Assembly (NCBI RefSeq): GCF_021216655.1
Contig: NZ_CP080437.1
Location: forward strand, 1,116,001-1,180,000
Reading direction: 5' to 3'
Length of the DNA: 64,000 nt
From: Clavibacter michiganensis
GTDB taxonomy: Bacteria > Actinomycetota > Actinomycetes > Actinomycetales > Microbacteriaceae
Below the pieces are notes generated by a model, which was given only the letters and a program-made list of their open reading frames with translations, searched no databases and was not told the origin of the DNA. Below are positions 17,300-25,621 of the stretch, in pieces. Position 1 is the stretch's first letter. Every line of letters starts with the position of its first letter. A program made the translations under genes and the position numbers.

Positions 17300-18000
17300 T
17301 CCGCGTGCTGGTCGTCGACGACGACGCGCTGACCGCCGAGGCCCACGCCCTCTACGTCGGCCGGCTCGACGGGTTCGAGGTGACGGGCGTCGCGCACACG
17401 GGCGGCGAGGCGCTGCGGCTCGTCGCGGAGGCCGGGCCCGACGGGATCGACCTCGTGCTGCTCGACATGACGCTGCCCGACATGCACGGCCTCGAGGTCT
17501 GCCGCCGGCTGCGGGCGGCCGGGCGTGCGACCGACGTCGTGGCCGTGACCGCGGTGCGGGACCAGGCCGTCGTGCGCAGCTCGGTGACCGCGGGCATCGT
17601 GCAGTACCTCATCAAGCCGTTCACGTTCGCGGCGTTCGCGGAGAAGATGGCGGCCTACGTCGGCTACCGCGAGGGGCTCGGGGCGGGCAGCGGGAGCACC
17701 ACCCAGCTGCAGGTGGACCGGGCGCTCGCGGCGCTGCGCTCCCCCGCGTCGGACGCCCGGCTGCCCAAGGGCATGTCGGCGGAGACCCTCGACCTCGTGC
17801 GCGGGATCGCGCGGGGCGACGGCGTGGTGACGGGCGGCGCCGACGGCGTCTCGGCGGCGGAGGTCTCGGGCGCGCTCGACGTGTCGCGCGTGACGGCACG
17901 CCGCTACCTGGAGTACCTCGCCGACGTCGGCCAGGTGGAGCGGGTGCCGCGCTACGGGACGCCCGGCCGGCCCGAGCTCGGGTACCGCTGGACGAGCTGA
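17296..18000 (+). CDS. Response regulator, CitB/DcuR type
   Basis: DNA-binding partner of the upstream kinase, 234 residues. The receiver domain has the acidic pair DD near residues 8-9, the phosphoacceptor Asp in LLDMTLPD at about residue 55 and the conserved Lys in LIKPF. The C-terminal domain contains a helix-turn-helix (AAEVSGALDVSRVTARRYL) followed by a wing ending GRPELGYR, as in CitB/DcuR. The GTG start overlaps the kinase stop in a GTGA tetranucleotide, indicating translational coupling. Probably activates the divergent dicarboxylate transporter gene. Confidence 0.9.
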   Translation: MIRVLVVDDDALTAEAHALYVGRLDGFEVTGVAHTGGEALRLVAEAGPDGIDLVLLDMTLPDMHGLEVCRRLRAAGRATDVVAVTAVRDQAVVRSSVTAGIVQYLIKPFTFAAFAEKMAAYVGYREGLGAGSGSTTQLQVDRALAALRSPASDARLPKGMSAETLDLVRGIARGDGVVTGGADGVSAAEVSGALDVSRVTARRYLEYLADVGQVERVPRYGTPGRPELGYRWTS

Positions 18001-18093
18001 CGCACCGTACGGCACACGGCGCCGTCGCGCGAGCCCGGCGCCGGATCCGCTCCCGCCCATGACGATGTCGCCGCCCCGTGCGAGTCTCGGGTC

Positions 18094-19140
18094 ATGAGAC
18101 GCACCATCCTCCCGCCGTACCTGCTGACCCGCCTCGCCGAGGCCGACCCCGAGCGCATGGCCGCCGCCCGCCAGGCCGCCCGCCGCGCCCTCCGCGACCA
18201 GGGACCGCTCATCCACGACCGCCGCGGTCCGGGCGCCGCGCCGGACGCGTCGGCGCTGGCCGGACGGGACCCGTCCGGGATCCACCGCACCATCTCCGAC
18301 GCCGGCAACCGCGAGGAGCTGCCGGGCCGCACGGTGCGCGTCGAGGGCGCGCCCGACACGGGCGACGCCCAGGTCGACGAGGCCTACGCGGGGCTCGGCG
18401 CGACGTACTCCCTCTTCTCCGAGGTCTACGGGCGGGAGTCGCTCGACGACCGCGGCCTGCCGCTGCTCGCGACCGTGCACTACGGCGAGGAGTACGACAA
18501 CGCGTTCTGGGACGGCACGCGCATGGTCTTCGGCGACGGGGACGGCGAGGTCTTCGCGCCCTTCACCCGCTCGCTCACGGTCATCGGCCACGAGCTGACC
18601 CACGGGGTCACCGAGCTCACGCTCGGCCTCGTCTACCAGGGCCAGTCGGGCGCGCTCAACGAGTCGATCTCCGACGTGTTCGGCGTGCTCGTGGAGCAGC
18701 ACTCGCTCGGGCAGAAGGCCGACGAGGCCACCTGGCTCGTCGGCGCGGAGCTGTTCCTCGAGCGGTCGACGGGCCAGGCGCTCCGCTCGATGAGCGCGCC
18801 CGGCACCGCGTACGACGACGACGTGCTGGGGAAGGACCCGCAGCCCGGCCACATGGACGACTACGTGGAGACCCAGGAGGACAACGGCGGCGTCCACATC
18901 AACTCCGGGATCCCGAACCGCGCGTTCTTCCTCGCGGCCACGGCGATCGGCGGCGCGGCCTGGGAGGGCGCCGGTCGCGTCTGGTACGACGTGATCGAGT
19001 CCGGTGCCGTGCGCGCCGACGCCGACTTCCCGGCGTTCTCCCGCGCCACGATCGACGCGGCGGCGGCGCGGTACGGTGAGGGCGCGTCCGAGGTCGCCGC
19101 GGTCCAGGCGGCGTGGGAGGGCGTCGGGATCGAGGTCTAG
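18094..19140 (+). CDS. M4 (thermolysin-family) metalloprotease, protealysin-like
   Basis: Zinc endopeptidase, 348 residues. The zinc site HELTH and downstream third ligand in GALNESISDVFG are intact, as is the catalytic His region HINSGIPNRAF. There is no signal peptide; the short N-terminal segment MRRTILPPYLLTRL resembles the small propeptide of protealysins, a group that can act intracellularly or in the host. A 93-residue inhibitor-like gene follows with no gap, the operon arrangement described for protealysins. In a plant-associated actinobacterium a role in bacteria-host interaction is conceivable but is inference. No strong Shine-Dalgarno sequence precedes the ATG. Confidence 0.92.
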   Translation: MRRTILPPYLLTRLAEADPERMAAARQAARRALRDQGPLIHDRRGPGAAPDASALAGRDPSGIHRTISDAGNREELPGRTVRVEGAPDTGDAQVDEAYAGLGATYSLFSEVYGRESLDDRGLPLLATVHYGEEYDNAFWDGTRMVFGDGDGEVFAPFTRSLTVIGHELTHGVTELTLGLVYQGQSGALNESISDVFGVLVEQHSLGQKADEATWLVGAELFLERSTGQALRSMSAPGTAYDDDVLGKDPQPGHMDDYVETQEDNGGVHINSGIPNRAFFLAATAIGGAAWEGAGRVWYDVIESGAVRADADFPAFSRATIDAAAARYGEGASEVAAVQAAWEGVGIEV

Positions 19141-19422
19141 GTGGAGATCGCCGTGTCGCGCACGGGCGGGGTGGCGGGCATGACCCGCACCTGGTCGGTG
19201 CGCGTGGACGACGGCCAGGACGGCGCCGCCGACTGGAGCGCGCTCGTCGACGCCTGCCCGTGGGACGAGCCCGTCGCGTCGACACCCGGCGCGGACCGCT
19301 TCGTCTACCTCGTGCGCGCGGGCGACCGCGAGGCGCGCCTCGGCGAGGCCGCGGTCGACGGTGCGTGGCGTCGGCTCGTCGACCGGGTGCGCGACGCGTC
19401 CCGTGAGAGCCTCGGAGGATGA
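19141..19422 (+). CDS. Emfourin-like inhibitor of the M4 protease
   Basis: Small protein of 93 residues, beginning EIAVSRTGGVAGMTR after its GTG start. Size, the N-terminal SRTGG..G pattern and position directly after a protealysin-like protease match emfourin, the proteinaceous M4 protease inhibitor described in Serratia. The start codon follows the protease stop codon with zero spacing, so the two are surely co-translated, which would keep inhibitor and protease matched. The stop overlaps the next gene by four bases (ATGA). Identity rests on pattern and context; no structure-level check was possible. Confidence 0.75.
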   Translation: MEIAVSRTGGVAGMTRTWSVRVDDGQDGAADWSALVDACPWDEPVASTPGADRFVYLVRAGDREARLGEAAVDGAWRRLVDRVRDASRESLGG

Positions 19423-20279
19423 CCCCGCCCCCCTCCGCTGACGACCGCTACGGACAGGACGTGCTCGCCCCCGGCTGGCGCGGCCCCGCGAAGAAGGCCC
19501 CGCGGCCGCAGGACGCGACGCGCGACCTAGTGGTCGAGGAGCTGTCGACCGGGTTCTGCGGTGCGATCGTGCGCGTCGAGTCCGGGATGGTCGTGCTCGA
19601 GGACTTCCGCCGGAAGCAGCGCACGTTCCCGCTCGGCGGGTCCTTCCTGCTCGAGGGCGAGCCCGTGGCCCTCCGCGTCCCGCGTGCCGCGCCCGCAGGC
19701 CCTGCGCGCACCGCGTCCGGATCGCTCGCGGTCGCCGACCGGCAGGCCCGCGTCGCCCTGCCCAGCCGGATCTTCGTGGAGGGCCGGCACGACGCCGAGC
19801 TCGTGGAGAAGGTGTGGGGCGAGGACCTCCGGATCGAGGGCGTCGTCGTCGAGTACCTCGAGGGCGTCGACCACCTCGACGAGGAGCTCGACCGCTTCCG
19901 GCCCGGGAAGGGCCGCCGCGTGGGCGTGCTCGTCGACCACCTCGTGCCCGGATCCAAGGAGAGCCGCATCGCCGAGGCCGTCGCGCGCGGGCCGCACCGG
20001 GCGCACGCGCTCGTGGTCGGCCACCCCTACGTGGACGTGTGGCAGTCGGTGAAGCCCGGGCGCCTCGGCCTCCGCGAGTGGCCCGTCATCCCCCGGAACG
20101 TGGAGTGGAAGCACGGCATCTGCGCCGCGCTGGGCTGGCCGCACGACGAGCAGGCGGACATCGCGCGGGCGTGGCAGCGGATCCTCGGCCAGGTGCGCTC
20201 GTACCAGGACCTCGAGCCCGCGCTCCTCGGCCGGGTGGAGCAGCTCATCGACTTCGTGACGGATCCCGCCGGACGCTAG
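19419..20279 (+). CDS. DUF3097 family protein
   Basis: Conserved actinobacterial protein of unknown function, 286 residues. It has a small beta-rich N-terminal region (FCGAIVRVESGMVVLEDF) and a Toprim-like central part (SRIFVEGRHDAELVEKVWGEDL, quoted in part; GVLVDHLVPGSKESRIA) that looks like a nucleotide or metal-binding fold with conserved Glu and Asp residues; the latter reading is mine. The C-terminal part (NVEWKHGICAALGWP) is strongly conserved in the family. The ATG overlaps the emfourin stop, tying it to the protease-inhibitor operon, though in most actinobacteria the family occurs without that partner. Confidence 0.8.
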   Translation: MTPPPSADDRYGQDVLAPGWRGPAKKAPRPQDATRDLVVEELSTGFCGAIVRVESGMVVLEDFRRKQRTFPLGGSFLLEGEPVALRVPRAAPAGPARTASGSLAVADRQARVALPSRIFVEGRHDAELVEKVWGEDLRIEGVVVEYLEGVDHLDEELDRFRPGKGRRVGVLVDHLVPGSKESRIAEAVARGPHRAHALVVGHPYVDVWQSVKPGRLGLREWPVIPRNVEWKHGICAALGWPHDEQADIARAWQRILGQVRSYQDLEPALLGRVEQLIDFVTDPAGR

Positions 20280-20302
20280 CGCCCGGGCGCGTGCGCCGCG
20301 GG

Positions 20303-21376
20303 TCAGGCGGGTGCCGCCGCCGTGTCGCCCATCCGCACGCGCACCGGCAGCACGACGCTCGCCGGCGCCCGGCCCGCGAGCAGCTCGCCGACCATGCGCC
20401 CGGCGCGCACCCCGCGGTCGTGCAGCGGCTGCTCCACGGTCGTGAGCTGGCGCTCGAGCCAGGGCAGATGCGCACCGTCGAAGCCCGTGACGGTGAGGTC
20501 CTCCGGCACGCGCAGCCCGCGCGCGGCCGCCGCGCGGATCGCGCTCGCGGCGAGCATGTCGTTCTGGGCGAGGATCGCCGTCGGCCGCGACGGCAGGTCG
20601 AGCAGCACGCCCGCGGCCCGCTCCCCCGCCTCCAGGTCGCGCCCGCCCGCCTCGACGCGGACGGCGTCGGGGAAGACGCTCCACGCCGCGCGGAGCCGCT
20701 CGCGGATCGTGCGGTTGACGATGTCCTCGAGGTCGCGTCCCACGGGGGTCACGGGGCCGGGCGGGCCGTCCTCCTCGATCCGCGTGGTGCGCATCAGCAC
20801 GGCGACGTGGCGGTGGCCGAGGGCGCGCACGTGGCGCGCGAGCTCGCCCATGCCGCGGGCGTCGTCGATGTCGACCACGGCCACGCCCTCCCCGTGCGGC
20901 CCCTCGACGCCGACCATGGGGATCCGACGCGCGCGGAGCCCGGGCAGGAGCGCGTCCACCTCCTCGCCGCGGGTGAGGAAGACCACGGCGTCGACGGGCA
21001 TGCCCTCGAGCAGCGGCGCGGATCCCTCGCGAGGCTCGCGCCGTCCCGGCAGCAGCAGCTGACCCACGTCGAGGTCGTCGAGCGCCTCGCTGAGGCCGGC
21101 CATGGTCGCGAGCGCGACCGGGTTCTGGAAGGCCCGGCGGATGCTGCCCGCTACGACGACGCCGACGATGCCGGAGCGGCCGCTCTTCAGGGACCTGGCC
21201 GTGGGATCCGGCCCCGCGTAGCCGATGCTGGCGGCGGCGCGCAGGATCCGGGCGCGCGTGGCGGGCGTGATCGAGCCGGTGCTGCGGTACGCGAGCGACG
21301 CCGTGGAGGTGGAGACGCCCGCGAGGGCGGCCACGTCGGCGAGGGTCACGGAGGTGCGCGGCGAGTTCCTCCTCAT
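20303..21376 (-). CDS. LacI-family transcriptional regulator
   Basis: Repressor-type regulator of 357 residues: N-terminal LacI helix-turn-helix (LADVAALAGVSTSTAS, hinge helix ARSLKSGRSG) and a periplasmic-binding-protein-like ligand domain. Divergent from an ABC importer operon with a 154-base gap, so it most probably controls that operon in response to its substrate. TAGGGT lies seven bases before the ATG and there is no ribosome-binding site, consistent with a leaderless transcript. Many Gly-Arg rich loops but no missing core residues. The inducer cannot be read from sequence; the operon suggests a glycerophosphodiester or polyol. Confidence 0.9.
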   Translation of the reverse strand: MRRNSPRTSVTLADVAALAGVSTSTASLAYRSTGSITPATRARILRAAASIGYAGPDPTARSLKSGRSGIVGVVVAGSIRRAFQNPVALATMAGLSEALDDLDVGQLLLPGRREPREGSAPLLEGMPVDAVVFLTRGEEVDALLPGLRARRIPMVGVEGPHGEGVAVVDIDDARGMGELARHVRALGHRHVAVLMRTTRIEEDGPPGPVTPVGRDLEDIVNRTIRERLRAAWSVFPDAVRVEAGGRDLEAGERAAGVLLDLPSRPTAILAQNDMLAASAIRAAAARGLRVPEDLTVTGFDGAHLPWLERQLTTVEQPLHDRGVRAGRMVGELLAGRAPASVVLPVRVRMGDTAAAPA

Positions 21377-21383
21377 GCCGCCC

Positions 21384-21389
21384 ACCCTA
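21384..21389 (-). promoter_or_regulatory. Candidate leaderless -10 box for the LacI regulator
   Basis: TAGGGT on the minus strand ends seven bases before the ATG at 21376. Confidence 0.45.
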
Positions 21390-21486
21390 TTCACGGGCCG
21401 TTCCCCGGGAGGCCCGTTCGCCCTCGGGGACCGGGATCGCCACGTCCCGTTCACGTCCGGGCCACCGGAGGACCGCACCATCGAAA

Positions 21487-21503
21487 CGATGCGATCCGCA
21501 TCG
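21487..21503. promoter_or_regulatory. Candidate LacI operator
   Basis: Perfect inverted repeat CGATGCG-ATC-CGCATCG, immediately preceded by and overlapping ATCGAAACGAT, itself a 4-bp inverted repeat around AAA. Both lie between the regulator and the importer operon, 28 bases before the preferred start of the binding-protein gene. Confidence 0.5.
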
Positions 21504-21530
21504 CTCCCCCAGCAGAAGGACACCCGACCC

Positions 21531-22697
21531 GTGATCCCCCGCCGTTCCCTCCTCGCCCTCGCCGCCGCCGCGTCCGCCGCGGTCGCGCTCGCGGGCTGCG
21601 CTCCCACCACGAGCACGCAGGCCCAGGCCCAGAACCACGCCGTCACCGACGCATCGGGCACAGCCCGCGTCTTCATCTCCGGCGACACCAACGTCCAGGC
21701 TCTCTGGGACGACGGGATCATCCCGGCGTTCGAGAAGGCGAACCCCGGCGCCTCCGTCACCACGACGCTCGACCTCCACGGCGAGCACGACGCGCAGACC
21801 ATGGCCACGCTCACGAGCTCGGTGCAGGGCGGATCCGACCCCGGATACGACCTCATCGACGCGGGCTTCACCGCCGCGGCCGGCACCGGCGGGCTCCTCG
21901 CGCCCGTCTCGGCCGACACCATCCCGAACCTCGCGACCGTGCCCGACGCGACCGTGCAGTCCGGCGGCGGCTTCGGGATCCCCTACCGCGCCTCCTCCGT
22001 GCTGCTCGCCTACGACTCCACCAAGGTGACCGACCCGCCGAAGACGCTCTCCGACCTCCTCTCCTGGATCCGCGCCAACCCCGGCCAGTTCGCCTACAAC
22101 TCCCCCTCCACCGGCGGATCCGGCCAGGCGTTCGTCACGACCGTCCTCGACACCCACGTCGACGACGCCACGCGCGAGAAGATGACGACCGGCTACGACC
22201 AGTCGCTCGAGGGCGCGTGGGACGCGGGCTTCGACGAGCTCAAGGGCCTGGACTCCTCCATGTACCAGGGCGGCGTCTACCCCAACGGCAACAACCAGGT
22301 GCTCGACCTGCTCGGCACGGGCGCCATCGAGATGGCCCCCGTCTGGAGCGACCAGGTCATCACGGCGCAGAAGTCCGGCACGCTGCCGGCGACCGTGAAG
22401 TACGCGCAGATCTCCGACCCGGCCTTCACCGGCCACGCCTCCTACCTCGGCATCCCCAAGACGGCCGAGCACGCGGACGTCGCGCAGAAGCTCGCCGACT
22501 ACGTGCTCTCCGCCGAGGGCCAGGCCATCATCGCGAGCACCATCGCGGGCTACCCCGTGATCTCGCTCGACCAGGTGCCCGCCGACCTCAAGGACCAGTT
22601 CGCCTCGGCTGACCCGTCGACGCTCCGCCCCGGCTACTACAGCCAGATGGCGTCGGACATGTCGAACCTCTGGGACCAGAAGGTCCCCGGCCAGTGA
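21531..22697 (+). CDS. ABC transporter substrate-binding lipoprotein
   Basis: Extracellular solute-binding protein of family 1 type, 388 residues, tethered by lipidation. From the GTG at 21531 the protein starts MIPRRSLLALAAA and reaches a lipobox LAGC at about residue 23, an ideal lipoprotein signal; AAGGA lies ten bases before it. An ATG at 21489 would add 14 residues but falls inside the putative operator and lacks a close ribosome-binding site. The mature part shows iron/sugar-phosphate-type binding-protein features (GGFGIPYRAS, NPGQFAYNSPSTGGSG). Its neighbours indicate uptake of a glycerophosphodiester or related polyol phosphate; that is inference. Confidence 0.88.
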   Translation: MIPRRSLLALAAAASAAVALAGCAPTTSTQAQAQNHAVTDASGTARVFISGDTNVQALWDDGIIPAFEKANPGASVTTTLDLHGEHDAQTMATLTSSVQGGSDPGYDLIDAGFTAAAGTGGLLAPVSADTIPNLATVPDATVQSGGGFGIPYRASSVLLAYDSTKVTDPPKTLSDLLSWIRANPGQFAYNSPSTGGSGQAFVTTVLDTHVDDATREKMTTGYDQSLEGAWDAGFDELKGLDSSMYQGGVYPNGNNQVLDLLGTGAIEMAPVWSDQVITAQKSGTLPATVKYAQISDPAFTGHASYLGIPKTAEHADVAQKLADYVLSAEGQAIIASTIAGYPVISLDQVPADLKDQFASADPSTLRPGYYSQMASDMSNLWDQKVPGQ

Positions 22698-23647
22698 CGG
22701 CCGTCCGGACGGCGGATCCCGCCGCCCGGGCCGCCAGCGTGCGGCGGGTCTCCCCGGAGACCCGCCGCGCCGGCGTCGGCCTGGCTCTCGCCCTCCCGCC
22801 CGCGCTCCTGCTCGCGTTCTTCGTCGGGATCCCCGTCGTGCTCGCGATCGGCTTCAGCCTCGGCCACACGGGCGGCCTCAACAGCACCATCGCCACGATC
22901 GGCCTCGGCACGCGCACCGCCACGAGCTGGTGGGGCACGCTGGACGCCTACGTCGACGTGTTCACCGACCCGCGGTTCCTCCGCGACCTCGGCGTGACGG
23001 TGCTCGTGACCGTGGTGTCCACCGCGATCGTGATCGCCCTGTCGCTCGCGATCGCGCTCAACCTGCGCCTCCGCGGCGGTCGGCTCGCGTCGGTGTTCGC
23101 GGGGCTCGCGATCGTCCCGCTCTTCATCCCCGTCGTCATCGCGTCGTGGGCGATCCTCACCTTCTACTCGGGCGACGGCTTCGTCCGCACGGTCTTCGCG
23201 CTCGTCGGCCTCGAGGGGCCGACCTGGGGCTACACCACGGTGGCGGTGGTCATCGGATCCGTGTGGACGAGCCTGCCGTTCGCCACGCTCATGGCGACCT
23301 CCGGCGTGCAGGGCATCCCGGACGCCATGATCGAGGCCGCGCGCGACGCGGGCGCCTCGACGTGGGCCATCGTCACGCGCGTGCTCGTGCCGCTCGCCGC
23401 CATCCCGCTCGTCATCGCGACGACCTTCACGGCGATCGGCGTGCTCGGCTCCTTCACGGTGCCGTACTTCACCGGCCCCAACGCGCCCAGCATGCTCGGC
23501 GTCGACATCTCGAAGTACTTCACGGGCTTCAACCACCCGCAGCAGTCGATCGTGATGGCCGTCGTGGTGTTCGTGCTCGCGTCCGGAATCGCGTTCCTCT
23601 ACGTGCGGGCCAACTTCCGCTCCGCGAAGAAGGAGGGCCGGGTCTGA
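22694..23647 (+). CDS. ABC transporter permease (MalF/UgpA type)
   Basis: Inner-membrane subunit, 317 residues with six transmembrane segments. The cytoplasmic EAA loop is visible as IEAARDAGASTWAIVTRVLVP, shortened here to EAARDAGA, which docks the ATPase. The GTG start overlaps the binding-protein stop in GTGA. The charged N-terminus (RTADPAARAASVRRVSPETRR) is cytoplasmic. It pairs with the next permease. Confidence 0.9.
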   Translation: MTAVRTADPAARAASVRRVSPETRRAGVGLALALPPALLLAFFVGIPVVLAIGFSLGHTGGLNSTIATIGLGTRTATSWWGTLDAYVDVFTDPRFLRDLGVTVLVTVVSTAIVIALSLAIALNLRLRGGRLASVFAGLAIVPLFIPVVIASWAILTFYSGDGFVRTVFALVGLEGPTWGYTTVAVVIGSVWTSLPFATLMATSGVQGIPDAMIEAARDAGASTWAIVTRVLVPLAAIPLVIATTFTAIGVLGSFTVPYFTGPNAPSMLGVDISKYFTGFNHPQQSIVMAVVVFVLASGIAFLYVRANFRSAKKEGRV

Positions 23648-24462
23648 TGCGCGCGCTCCTCTCCGCCCGCGGCTGGATCCAGGCCGCGCTGTTCGCGGTC
23701 GTCGCGGTGTTCATCCTCGGCCCGCTGCTCTGGCTCGCGGCGCACGCGTTCGCGACGAGCTGGGACTACCCGAGCCTCGTGCCCGCCGGCCTCACGCTCG
23801 ACTGGTGGCGCGTGGTGTTCGAGGACGCCGAGCTCGCCGCGGCCGTCCGCAACTCGCTGTACTTCGCGCCCATCACGGTGCTCGTCTCGGCGCTCGTCTG
23901 CCTGCCGGCCGCGTACGCGTTCTCCCGGTTCCAGTTCCCCGGGCGGCGGATCCTGCTGGTGGGCCTGTTCGCCACCAACGCGTTCCCCAAGATGGGGCTC
24001 TTCGTGTCGATGGCGTCGCTGTTCTACGGGCTGCACCTCATGAACACGGTCACGGGCATCGTCATCGTGCAGCTGATCGGCACGGTCGTGTTCATGACCT
24101 GGATCCCGGCCGCCGCGTTCAGCGCCGTGCCGCGCTCCCTCGAGGAGGCCGCGCGCGACGCGGGCGCCGGGCGCGTCCGGACGTTCCTGCACGTGACCCT
24201 GCCGCTCGCGCTGCCGGGGATCCTCGTGGCCGTGCTCATGTCGTTCCTCGCCGCGTTCGACGAGGCGCAGGGCACCTACCTCGTGGGCGCGCCCGTCTAC
24301 ATGACGATGCCGACCGAGATGTACTCGCTCGTCCTCAACCACCCGAAGCAGGTGGCCGCCGTGTTCGCGATCCTGCTCTCCGTCCCCTCCGTCGCCCTCC
24401 TCCTGCTCGCCCGCCGCCACATCATGGGCGGGCGTCTGGCCGAGGGCTTCCAGATCCGTTAG
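23647..24462 (+). CDS. ABC transporter permease (MalG/UgpE type)
   Basis: Second membrane subunit, 271 residues, six hydrophobic segments. The EAA loop reads EEAARDAGAGRVRTFLHVTLP in full position and is shown here as EAARDAGAGR. The ATG shares one base with the preceding stop (TGATG). Ends eight bases before the ATPase gene, all in one operon. Confidence 0.9.
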   Translation: MRALLSARGWIQAALFAVVAVFILGPLLWLAAHAFATSWDYPSLVPAGLTLDWWRVVFEDAELAAAVRNSLYFAPITVLVSALVCLPAAYAFSRFQFPGRRILLVGLFATNAFPKMGLFVSMASLFYGLHLMNTVTGIVIVQLIGTVVFMTWIPAAAFSAVPRSLEEAARDAGAGRVRTFLHVTLPLALPGILVAVLMSFLAAFDEAQGTYLVGAPVYMTMPTEMYSLVLNHPKQVAAVFAILLSVPSVALLLLARRHIMGGRLAEGFQIR

Positions 24463-24469
24463 GCCGGTC

Positions 24470-25621
24470 ATGACCGCATCAGCCCCCACCTCCCCCACCG
24501 CCGCCCCGCCGCGCGCCGACGACGACGGCACCGGGACGGCCGCGCCGTCCGGCCTCGTCGTCGCCGGGCTCTCCAAGGACCTCGGCGGCCGCACCATCGT
24601 CGACGACCTCCACCTCGACGTCGCGCGCGGCGAGCTCGTCGCGCTCCTCGGCCCGTCGGGCTGCGGGAAGACCACCACGCTCCGCATGATCGCCGGGTTC
24701 CTCGAGCCCGACCGCGGATCCGTGGTCATCGGCGGCCGCGACGTCACCGCAGCGGGCCCCGACAAGCGGCCGAGCGCGATGGTGTTCCAGAACTACGCGC
24801 TCTGGCCGCACCTCACCGTGTTCAAGAACGTCGCCTTCCCGCTCACGCTCCGGAAGCTGTCCAAGGACGAGATCACCCGTCGGGTCATGGCCGCGCTCGA
24901 GACCGTGAACCTCGGCCACCACGCCCACTCGCGCCCCACGCAGATCTCCGGCGGCGAGCAGCAGCGCGCGGCGCTCGCCCGGGCGATCGTGCAGGAGCCC
25001 GACCTGCTGCTCCTCGACGAGCCGCTGTCGAACCTCGACGCCAAGCTGCGCGTGAAGGTGCGCGAGGAGATCCGCGACATCCAGCAGCGCCTGGGGATCA
25101 CGACCGTCATGGTCACGCACGACCAGGACGAGGCGCTCGCCATCTCCGACCGCGTCGCCGTGATGCACCAGGGCCGCATCGAGCAGGTGTCGGCCCCCAC
25201 CGAGCTGTACGCGCGCCCGCGGACCCTCGTGGTCGCGTCGTTCATCGGCAGCATGAACCTGCTGCCCGCGCCGCGGCTGCAGGGCACGACGCCCGAGACC
25301 CTCACGGCCGGCCCGCCCGCGGCGTTCGTGCCGACCTCGGCCGACGCCGACGTCTGGGCCGTCCGCCCCGAGGACGTGTCCTACGCACCGCGCGGGAACA
25401 CGCCCGAGCCCGACGCGACCTCCGTGGTCGTGCGCCGGGTGCTGCCGCACGGCCACTTCCAGGAGCTCGTGCTCGACGCGGGCGGCGTGGAGGTGCGGGC
25501 CCTCGTGACCGGATCCGCGCCCGCGGTCGGCGAGGCCGGCACCGTGACGCTCCGCGAGGTGCGGCACTACCGCGACGGGGTCCTGGTGCCGGACGGCGCC
25601 ATGACGGGCGACGCGCGATGA
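24470..25621 (+). CDS. ABC transporter ATP-binding protein
   Basis: Energises the importer. The 383 residues contain Walker A GPSGCGKTT, Q-loop VFQNYALWP, signature ISGGEQQRAALARA, Walker B LLLLDEPLSNLDAKLR and switch VTHD, followed by a C-terminal TOBE-like regulatory domain, as in the MalK/UgpC/PotA group. A Ser/Thr/Pro-rich N-terminal extension of about 25 residues is unusual but short. The stop overlaps the next gene's ATG by four bases, so the GDPD-IMPase fusion is part of the same operon. Confidence 0.93.
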   Translation: MTASAPTSPTAAPPRADDDGTGTAAPSGLVVAGLSKDLGGRTIVDDLHLDVARGELVALLGPSGCGKTTTLRMIAGFLEPDRGSVVIGGRDVTAAGPDKRPSAMVFQNYALWPHLTVFKNVAFPLTLRKLSKDEITRRVMAALETVNLGHHAHSRPTQISGGEQQRAALARAIVQEPDLLLLDEPLSNLDAKLRVKVREEIRDIQQRLGITTVMVTHDQDEALAISDRVAVMHQGRIEQVSAPTELYARPRTLVVASFIGSMNLLPAPRLQGTTPETLTAGPPAAFVPTSADADVWAVRPEDVSYAPRGNTPEPDATSVVVRRVLPHGHFQELVLDAGGVEVRALVTGSAPAVGEAGTVTLREVRHYRDGVLVPDGAMTGDAR

